NCBI GenBank assembly: GCA_015679605.1
Contig: JAAAVE010000623.1
Span: 1-15,853, forward strand
Direction of reading: 5' to 3'
DNA length: 15,853 nucleotides
From: Podila epigama
Lineage: Eukaryota; Mortierellomycota; Mortierellomycetes; Mortierellales; Mortierellaceae
Part shown: in pieces, positions 8,743 through 15,853 of the stretch
Position numbering within the stretch: the first letter of the stretch is position 1
Layout of the letters: the number at the start of each line of letters is the position of its first letter
Made by a program: the position numbers and the translations under genes
The notes under the pieces: generated by a model
What the model saw: the letters and a program-made list of their open reading frames with translations, nothing else
What the model was told of the DNA's origin: nothing
Database searches by the model: none

Positions 8743-8748
8743 TTTATT
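8743..8748 (-). terminator. Poly(A) signal of the giant gene
   Basis: TTTATT on the + strand (AATAAA leftward) lies 53 bases past the stop of the giant gene and only 48 bases from the SSL1 stop. The two convergent genes are 105 bases apart; no canonical AATAAA for SSL1 was seen in the gap. Confidence 0.5.
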
Positions 8749-8800
8749 ATGACTATATGATGCACGAATATTACATGGAGAGTGATTCACAAAACAAAAA

Positions 8801-11800
8801 TTACAGAGCTGACTGCCTTGGTTGGGTGTTGTATCCACCATTGTTTCCTACAATCCCACCAGGCCGCTGCTGTTGGTTCTGTTGCTGTGGTTGATATCGT
8901 TGCTGTTGGGTGTTGTATGGCTGGGACTGTGGGCTGGTGTGATTATGGATGTTGTAGTCGACACGTCGGCGCTGCTCGGCATTGTTGGACATGGCGGCCA
9001 TCATGTATCTGCTAGGGTCACGATCTTTACGGTAACCTAATTCATCAATGTCGTCTTCATCCTCAGAATCGTAAAAGTCTTGGTTGGTGTAGATCTTCTT
9101 GACCCAGAGAACCGTCTCTCCATCGTTGATGCTAGGGATCGGACCCGAGTATCCTTCGGGCGGAACAACAACGGGAACGGATTGAACCGTGATTATCTGT
9201 TGCTGAACTTGAGGGACTGGTACCACCACAGGAGCAACCACGGGTGCCTTGACTTGTTGGACAACAACTGGCTTTGGAGGCTCAACAACCTTGGTCTCTA
9301 CCACAACTGGCTTTGGAGGTTCGACAACCTTGGTCTCTACCACAACTGGCTTTGGAGGTTCGACAGCCTTGGTTTCTACCACAACTGGCTTGGTCTCATG
9401 CTTCACGGCTTCGACAACGGCGGGCTTGGGGTTGGGAATGACTTTGGTCTCGACCACTTCAACGACCTTGGTCTCGATCACTATAGGCTTGAGATGTTCG
9501 ACAACAGCCGGCTTGGGTGTTTCAATAGCCTTGGTCTCAACGATGACTGGCTTGGGTGTCTCGACCACAACTGGCTTGGGTGTTTCGACAACGACTGGCT
9601 TGGGTGTCTCTACAACCTTCGTTTCAACAACTTTGGTCTCAACGACAACAGGCTTGGGAGTCTCGACTACCTTGGTCTCAACAACCTTGGTGGTGGCTAC
9701 AACGGGCTTTGGTGGTTCAACAACATGGGTCTCTACTACCTTGGGATGCTCGATCACGACACCAGCGGGTGGAACGATCTGCCGAGAGACAGTTGTTACT
9801 GTCCTTGGTGGTTCAACGACATGAACGCGTTCAACCACAGGCACAGTTGGCACAGGGGCCCTGGGGGCCACAACAACTGCTGGATGTACCGCCATTTGTT
9901 TCTTCACCTTGTCCTTCTTTTCCTTTTTGACTTTGGGTGGACGAGGAGGGATCATGGGTCGGGGAGCGTTGGCGACTTTGAGTGCAGAGGTGGAGACAGC
10001 CTTGGGGGCAACATAGGGGATGACGGGATGGGGTGCCTTGAGTGGGTCGGGTTTCGCGACGTCGTCCTCGTGCAATGTAATGACAGGCCTGGAGGTCTGC
10101 ACCAAGACAGGCTTCTCAACATCATCCTCATTCAAGGCGAGCGTCTGGGACACAATGGGGACTGTTGGCTTTTCGACATCGTCTTCGTTCAGCGTCAGCG
10201 ATTGGGAGACTGGCTTGACCGACGGGTGCTCGCAATCCTCGTCGGTGAGCAAGAACTTGTGTCCCTTGAGCTGGATGGGTTCTTTGTCCTTGTGAGGATT
10301 AGCGGCCGCAGAGATGGCGGCGATGGCGGGTGCAGCGATGGCCGACAACTTGTTCGTGATGTCAACCGTAGCCTTGCCTTCCTTCTCCTTCTTTTCCTTC
10401 TTTTCCTTGGCCTTTTGCTCCTTGAGCTCCTGCTTCTCGCGTTTCTTTCTCTCCTTTTCAGTCTCGGTTGCTGGAACTGCCGCAACAGTGGTGGTTGTAG
10501 TAGTGGTCTTTGTGGCAACTACATTGTCAACCACTTTATCCTCAGGCTTGATATGGACAGCAGTCGATCCAGATGCAACCGCGGCCGCGGCCGCGGCGAC
10601 GGGAGATGTTGTTACTGTAGGGTGAACCTCAGCCTTGGACGGGACGACATGAGTCTCTACAGGCTTTGTGACGTGGGTTTCCTCCTTTGTCACAGTCGTC
10701 GTTGTCGTCGTGGTCGCCTTTGGGTGTTCATCAGTGTGGAGATCCTTGCCCTTGTCACTCGTCGCTGTGGTCGTGGTCACCTTTGGGTGTTCATCAGGAT
10801 GAAGATCCTTACCCTTGTCACTCTTCACTGTGGAAGCAAGTAACGGCGCAACAACTGGGACAATCTCCGTCTTGACCACAGTCTTGGTCTCTTGTACCAC
10901 CTTCTCGTGTTCTTCCTCGTCGTCATCACTGTCGTGGTGCCGATGAAGCTTTTCATCAATCTTGGCCTTGACCTTTTCGGCAGCAATTTCGAGGGACGAC
11001 TTTGGAACGTGAGTGATGGTGGTTGTCTTCATCATGACAACTTCCTCATTAGCACCATGGGGAATGGTTGCAGCGACAGAGGCTGGGGCTGGAGAGGTTT
11101 CGACAATCGTCACATCGTCAGCTGGCTTGTCCAAGTGAGTCTCCGTGTCCTTTTTGGGCACCTTCTTGTCATTTTCAGGGATGGTGGTGGTGGTGGTTGT
11201 CTTGAGCATGATCACCTCTTCATCCGCGCCATGTGGAATCGCAGCAGCGATGTTGGAGGGTGCGGGCGTGGCCGTGATTCTGATCACAGAGTTAGGATCG
11301 GCTTCCTTTGTGACATGGTGGATATGTTCCTTTAAAATGTCATTGACATGAGCCGGACTGGTAGTCTTGGAATCGACAGTGGTGGTCGTAATCTTGGTCG
11401 TCTCGGACACTTTGCCTGCCTTCTCCGCGGCCTTTGAGGGAGTTACTGCATCAACGATTTTGCTCAAGGCCGACTTTTCGGCATGAGCAGGATCGGTCGG
11501 CTTGGTAACACTTGCCGTCGTGGTGGTTGTGGTTGTCGTGCTAGGGACGGTTGTCGAATTTGTTGCATCTGCTTTGTCGATGTCGCTCTTCTCCACAACC
11601 TTTGAGGGAGTCACTGCATCAACGATTTTGCTCAAGGTCGACTTTTCGGCATGAGCATGATTGGTCGGCTTTGGAACGCTTGCCGTCGTGGTGGCTGTGG
11701 TGGTGGTAGCCGTGCTTGTGCTAGTGCTTGTGATAGGAGCGTTTGTCAACTTGGGTACATCTGCCTTGTCAATGACTCCCTGCTCCACGGCCTTTGCCAA

Positions 11801-14800
11801 CGGCACCACGGCAATGGGATTGCTGATAGTTGACTTGTCGATATGGCCATGGTCGACATGTGCTGTAGAGACAACAGTCGTCTTCTTGTCAGAAGAGCTG
11901 TCTGTGGGGTGTGTGCCGGTTGATGCATCTGCATGACCTGCTTGACTGATGGGATGACCATGAGTAGCAGTGGTGGCGGGATACGAGGACACACCAACGC
12001 CGGGAGTCGTGGACGTGGCCTTGTCCGTCACCAAAACCGTAGTGACCTTTGAGTCATTGTCGATGGGCTCAACCTTGCGTGCTGAAATGGACGAGTCTTT
12101 CTCGACGTCACTGGACTTGTGGTCATGGATTCCGACTGAAGCCAATGCTGACGCTGCGGCAGCACGCGCCGATGCGAGATGCGAGACTGGTTGAGCTATT
12201 CCAGAGAAGCAGATGCCTTTCATGTTAGTGGATATTGAAGTTACATTGAACCCATTGAGCCGTCAAAGGTAAAAAAAAAAAAAAGTGCAAGCAACAATAA
12301 CATACAATGCGATTTTATCATACCTTTGGGCTCAGTCGTCACTTTTTCAGTTGTAGTAGTAGTTGTCGATGTTGTTGTAATTTCGACAGGCTTGGTAGCA
12401 GGCGTGACAACAGGCTTGTCGGCAGCAGGGTGTGCATCCACGATGTGATCCTTGGCCGGAGTGGCCTCCTCATGGTCCTCGGTCTCGCTCTTGCGTCTAC
12501 CGGGCAAGTGGATGGAGCCCAAGGCATGCTTGATGCTGTCAATGCCCGAGGACACAGCTGAAACTGCAGCTTCTCTCTTTGAAGGGTGTAGATCATGGTG
12601 ACTGTGCTGGTCCTTGGGGTCCACAGGAACCTCCTTGACGGCGACAGGGTGTTCAGGAGGAGAGATGTTCTCGTGATGGCTCTTTTCGCCTCGAGGATAA
12701 TCAGCCTTTTCCTCTGGACGAAGTGGCTCTTTAGTCTCGGGGAGCTTTGCAACGACATGAGTCGAGTGCTCATCATGCGATCTTGTCGCATGAGCGCTAA
12801 TAATGGTACCCTTGTTTAATTCAGTACCAGCATTGCTGTTGCTGACGCCACTGGATGGAGCTACTGTTGTCTTGTTGTCAAGTGGTTTCGCATGGTGTTG
12901 CGAAGTAGGGTCTGGATGCGCTGCGTTGTGACCATGAACAGCAGAAGATCCTGCAACCACTGCTGCCGTAAGAGCAGCTGGCATCACAAGCGAGTCCATG
13001 TGATGCTGATGATGGGAATGAACAAAGCCTGGCTTCTCTGTTGTTGCTGCACTCACAGGGGCAGGGACCTTAGCTGGAGCTGAGGCTGGGACAGGAACTG
13101 GAGCATGAACTGATACTGGGACGTGCACAGTAGTGGGAGCTGGAACGTGCACTGTAGTGGAGGCTGGAGCGTGCACAGCTGGAGTGTGGACAGCAGTGGA
13201 GGCTGGAGCGTGTGCAGGAGCTGGGGCATGAACAGTTGTGGGAGCTGGAACGTGCACAGTAGTGGAAGCTGGGGCGTGTGCAGTAGTGGAGACTGGAGCG
13301 TGCACTGTAGTCGGGACGGGAGCATGTGAAGTCGTAGGAATTGCAGCATGCATAAGAGCAGGAGCTACACCGGTCGGACGCACAGGAATAGGAGCGTAAA
13401 GAGGTGTAGCTGTCTGGGCCTGAGTTGGTGCTTTTGGTGCCACAGTTGCAACAGCAGCAGCCTTGGGAGGCACATGGGAGCGACCCATGTTAGAAGGGAC
13501 TTTTGGCGTAGAGAACAATGCAGGACCGGTATCCTTCTTCACGGGCTTTGTAGACTTTGAAGTGTGGTAGGATATATCGGGGTGGACGGGACGATCCTGG
13601 CTAGGCGAAAATGTGCGCGATGGTACGATGGACGCATGTCTAGAGGAGGGAGGGACATGTTGGGCACTGACAGTGGCATTGCTCGAAGGCGCCGATGGTG
13701 CAACGGCAGCTGTATGTGTCGTGTTTGGAGTGACCGAGGCATGCGTAAGGACAGGCGCAGAGACAGGTGCGGAGACAGGCGCAACATGCACGGATGCGGG
13801 ATTGTAGAGCGCCTTCTTTTCGGCCTTGACAGCAGCCTTGGCAGCCTTTCGGGTCTCCTTGAAACCAAAACCAAGGCCTAGAGTGTTAGATAGGTCCGCA
13901 GCATTGTCTTTGTTCTTTTTGACTTCGATGCTAAAGAACGATTTCTTCTTTGCAGGGACTGTGCTCAAAGCTGCAGCTGGAGCAATCTGAGCAACATGTG
14001 GACTTGGTCCTAAACGAGGCGCACCTTGTCCAACAACAGAGATGGTGGGCGCCGATGGTGTAGACGCAGTGCCATGATAAGGCTGGTGGATGGTCTCAAT
14101 GCGCGGAGCATGTTCAGTATGTTGAGCGTGGTTGTTCTGCGAGTGTCCACTTGGACCATGGTAAGGCTGGTGAATTGTTTCGACATGGGTGTGTCCTGGC
14201 ATGTGATGAACTGGTGCAGCGAGGACAGTTGTCTTTGGCTGCGAGTGAGATGTTTGACCCGAGTTGCCAGCTGGCGCAACTGGAGCAGAGGTTGAAGACT
14301 TGTGGGCATTGTGATCATCCAATGCAAGGCTGGCTGGCACGGAATGGTGCGCAAGTGTGGAGGAAGGCTGAGGTCCTCGAACAATAGGCGCGTTTTTATG
14401 TGGCTTCTCATTATGCGACTCTTGGGCATTGTAGGTGGCTGGCTGAGTGAAGAACGGTTCCTGTGGGTGGGCGGCAGGAGCAGTCGTGGACTCATGGTGC
14501 GTCATTGGAGCATCATACCTCTTGCTGCCAGCATAGTTTGTGCCAGGGGTGCCATGACTTGTAAAGCTATGCGATACATATGCTGCTGCCGCACCAAGGC
14601 TTACAAGTCTAGGGGCATGGTTGGCATTGCTATTAGGACTCTGGGAGAGCGTGCCGTCATCCTCAAGGTACTCGACAGGACCATTGAAACGCTCATGCCT
14701 GGGCAGCTCGCCAATGTCAATCACTGGTGAATCTGGATGCTCATTATTGCCCAAGGAGTGCCTCTTTTGCTTGGTCGAGGGGAAAGCTCCTGGGTGCGCA

Positions 14801-15765
14801 GAGTCGAACACGGGCCCTGAGTGGTTTCCAGCAGACTGCGAACGGCTATGGTGGGTACCAGGTGCTTTCTGAGAACCTTCATGGTTGGCATGCTGCTCGT
14901 GGGTGGTGTGTCCTTTGTTATGGTGGTGGGGCATGACCGCGTGATGTGGGGCTGGCGAGTGGGCACGATGGATGTGATGTCCAAGCGGGGCAGAATGTGT
15001 AGAAGCCTCAGGCTGGAGGCTACTCTTGTGACCAGAAACGTCGCTGTGGCTGGGAGTCGACGTCTTGATTCCGTGAGCACCAGGATGGCTATGAGCATCC
15101 TTGGACGTTTGACCACTGGGAGCTTTGCCAGTGCCGTGGGCATCATGGGCCACCAGCACAGGCACATGGAACGTGGAAACAGCCTTCGATGGCTCCTGCT
15201 CATCCTTGTTATGCTGACGGTGAGATACACCTCGTGTGTTATCAGAAGCATGATTACTGGATGGACCATTTGCACCATGGGCGTCATGGGCCACCAGAAC
15301 GGGCACATGGAACGTGGAAACAGCTTTCGATGACCCCTGTGTGCGTTTTCCGTGTTGACCGAGAGATGCACCTCGTGTGTTATCAGACGCATGATTACTG
15401 GAGGGGCCATTTGCACCATGGGCGTCATGGGCCACCAAAACGGGCACATGGAATGTAGAGAGGGCTTTTGTGGACGATGGCGTGTAGTGCTCATGATGGT
15501 CTGCATTGCGGTCGCTGTGCTCGCCGTATGCATGCTCATCCGTCTTTTTGAAGAACTTTGAGTTCAAGCCATGATACCTAGGAATATAGAATGACAGATA
15601 AGTGACTGATATTGAGACGCGTCGATTCACCCTTCATATTGCAACGAATGGCTGGATGACTTACCGATCGGTGTCGTCATGGGTGGGGACATTATAGTCA
15701 TGATATCCGCTGTCCCTTGGCTTTGATCTGGCGAACGATTCTAGAAGATGGACAGAAAATGACAT
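8801..15765 (-). CDS. Giant low-complexity repeat protein, unknown
   Basis: I do not recognise this family. Minus-strand exons 15765-15665, 15577-12324 and 12216-8801 join through GT-AG introns of 87 and 107 bases (donors GTAAGT and GTATGA, acceptors CCTAG and GAAAG, a CTAAC branch-like site in intron 2) in matching phases to 2256 residues plus TAA. ATG 15765 opens a charged N-terminus (MSFSVHLLESFARSKPRDSG) that runs in frame over both junctions. Exon 2 encodes a His/Ala/Pro/Ser-rich half with a 47-residue repeat and a VHAP-type octapeptide array. Exon 3 encodes a Val/Thr/Lys/Pro/Glu-rich half with several more repeat types and a KEKKEKK-like basic stretch. Nearly all is predicted disordered; I see no signal peptide or membrane segment, and only two cysteines. 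The last 150 residues differ: GETVLWVKKIYT, then an acidic DSEDEDDIDELGYRKDRDPS block, then a Gln/Asn-rich end. It could be a scaffold or tether. Two separate genes split at intron 2 are the alternative, but the in-frame splice argues against it. Confidence 0.7.
9256..9750 (-). repeat. 39-bp coding repeat (VVEPPKPVVVETK type)
   Basis: Within exon 3 of the giant gene, 13-residue units of the pattern KVVE(P/T)PKPVVVET recur many times. Neighbouring copies near 9290-9370 are almost identical at DNA level (TTGGTCTCTACCACAACTGG recurs every 39 bases on the + strand), while copies further right are more diverged and of variable spacing. Confidence 0.85.
10040..10265 (-). repeat. LxEDDVEKP repeats, about 19-20 residues each
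   Basis: Three clear units (LTLNEDDVEKP, LALNEDDVEKP, ITLHEDDVAKP) and a degenerate first one (LLTDEDCEHP) are spaced 19-20 residues apart. They form an acidic island in the otherwise Val/Thr/Lys-rich half of the giant protein. The degenerate copy carries one of its two cysteines. Confidence 0.75.
10719..10830 (-). repeat. 63-bp direct repeat (SDKGKDLH type)
   Basis: Two copies of a 21-residue unit (SDKGKDLHPDEHPKVTTTT and SDKGKDLHTDEHPKATTTT) are offset by 63 bases with high DNA identity. Confidence 0.8.
11030..11280 (-). repeat. 174-bp repeat (AAAIPHGADEEV type)
   Basis: Two copies of a block reading xAAxIPHGAxEEVxMxKTTT, preceded by a TxAPAPSN- or TSPAPAS-like stretch, are offset by 174 bases (58 residues). 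They are diverged at DNA level, suggesting an older duplication than the 39-bp and 141-bp arrays. Confidence 0.75.
11431..11700 (-). repeat. 168-bp direct repeat (HAEKS-LSKIVDAVTPSK type)
   Basis: The block HAEKS(T/A)LSKIVDAVTPSK and its Thr-rich flank occurs twice, offset by 168 bases (56 residues). The copies share long nearly identical DNA stretches, such as CATCAACGATTTTGCTCAAG in both, so this is a fairly recent tandem duplication. Confidence 0.85.
13045..13350 (-). repeat. 24-bp coding array (TTVHAPAS octapeptides)
   Basis: About ten units of an octapeptide close to (S/P)TTVH(A/V)PA, some shortened to 5-6 residues, are arranged head to tail in exon 2 of the giant gene. The commonest period is 24 bases. 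The unit is Pro/Ala/His/Thr-rich with no charge other than His. Confidence 0.85.
15130..15480 (-). repeat. 141-bp tandem repeat (STFHVPVLVAHDAHG)
   Basis: Near the N-terminus of the giant protein, a 47-residue unit containing STFHVPVLVAHDAHG, followed by a variable Asn/Ser/His-rich linker, is present about 2.7 times. The motif recurs at exactly 141-base intervals (CCACCA at 15150, 15291 and 15432 on the + strand). Copies one and two are highly similar through the linker as well; the third copy keeps only the motif. Confidence 0.9.
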
Positions 15766-15853
15766 GACGCGACGTAAACATGCTTGTTAACTGCGCGTCA
15801 TTTTTTTACTATGTGTTGGAGTTTAATGCCTACACAAACTTGAGATAAGCTTT
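15766..15853 (-). promoter_or_regulatory. Upstream region of the giant gene
   Basis: These 88 bases before the proposed start contain a 7-base inverted repeat: TGACGCG at 15765-15771 (overlapping the start codon's A) and CGCGTCA at 15794-15800. Each arm holds ACGCG, the core of the fungal MluI cell-cycle box. A full ACGCGT occurs in intron 1 at 15617-15622. The promoter probably extends beyond the window. Confidence 0.3.

Noticed and set aside
9249-9824. A 191-codon Thr/Ser/Gly-rich + strand ORF resembling a cell-wall mucin
   Set aside because: Another antisense reading of the same 39-bp repeat array; no start context, signal peptide or independent support.
10575-10600. GC-rich GCGGCC repeat as a CpG or regulatory element
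   Set aside because: It encodes a short poly-alanine run within the giant protein, and its composition follows from Ala codons.
9080-10843. A 587-codon + strand ORF rich in Leu, Asn, Trp and Gly (WLWRFDNLGLYHN repeats)
   Set aside because: It lies entirely antisense to the giant gene and simply mirrors its repeats; the Val/Thr/Lys-rich sense codons leave few stops in this frame. The minus frame has far longer continuity and matching splice sites.
12223-12225. ATG at the head of the exon 3 frame as the start of a separate 1140-residue gene
   Set aside because: The acceptor just inside this frame (12217/12216) joins in phase to the donor at 12323 and gives one protein. Kept only as an alternative product in the findings.
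14721-15539. A 272-codon minus-strand ORF overlapping exon 2 of the giant gene
   Set aside because: Same strand but a different frame; its Met/Pro/Ser/Thr-rich text is a frame-shadow of the His/Ala/Pro-rich repeats.

Overview
The window looks like nuclear DNA of a filamentous fungus. It has intron-bearing genes with short GT-AG introns (mostly about 80-240 bases), CT-rich stretches in introns and promoters, and fungal or eukaryotic housekeeping genes: an ergosterol-pathway scaffold, a TFIIH subunit, a kinetochore subunit and an ER-shaping protein. Gene style and the very large low-complexity protein suggest an early-diverging lineage such as Mucoromycota (Mortierella-like). That placement is an inference from general appearance, not a search. 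I saw no transposon, tRNA, rRNA, CRISPR array or bacterial-type operon.

Layout, left to right. (1) 165-530 (+): a small basic protein of unknown function, followed by two overlapping AATAAA signals. (2) 583-1115: mostly non-coding, with three 12-bp tandem copies in a pyrimidine tract and a possible 40-residue ORF at 889-1011. (3) 1116-2696 (-): a five-exon CENP-O/Mcm21 gene (inner kinetochore, 394 aa). (4) 2870-3844 (+): an F-box-like protein with C-terminal ankyrin-type repeats, divergent from CENP-O across a 173-bp shared promoter that carries CACGTGAC. (5) 4008-5641 (+): a REEP/TB2-DP1-HVA22 ER-membrane protein with a long disordered tail; its 5' splicing is unresolved. (6) 6003-6583 (-): a three-exon ERG28 gene (124 aa). 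(7) 6887-8695 (+): a four-exon SSL1/p44 TFIIH gene (453 aa), divergent from ERG28 across about 300 bp. (8) 8801-15765 (-): one very large three-exon gene that I join across two clean in-frame introns into a predicted 2256-residue, almost wholly low-complexity protein. It fills 44% of the window.

The first seven loci are ordinary cellular genes and do not form a pathway. Their arrangement is compact: two divergent pairs that may share promoters, and two convergent pairs (REEP/ERG28 and SSL1/giant gene) with very short or overlapping 3' regions. The most unusual object is the giant gene. It has a short unique N-terminus, a His/Ala/Pro/Ser-rich half, a Val/Thr/Lys/Pro/Glu-rich half and a compact acidic C-terminal module. 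Its body was built from at least seven different internal duplications, and every period I could measure is a multiple of three. I do not recognise its family. A structural or tethering scaffold is the most natural guess, but it is only a guess.
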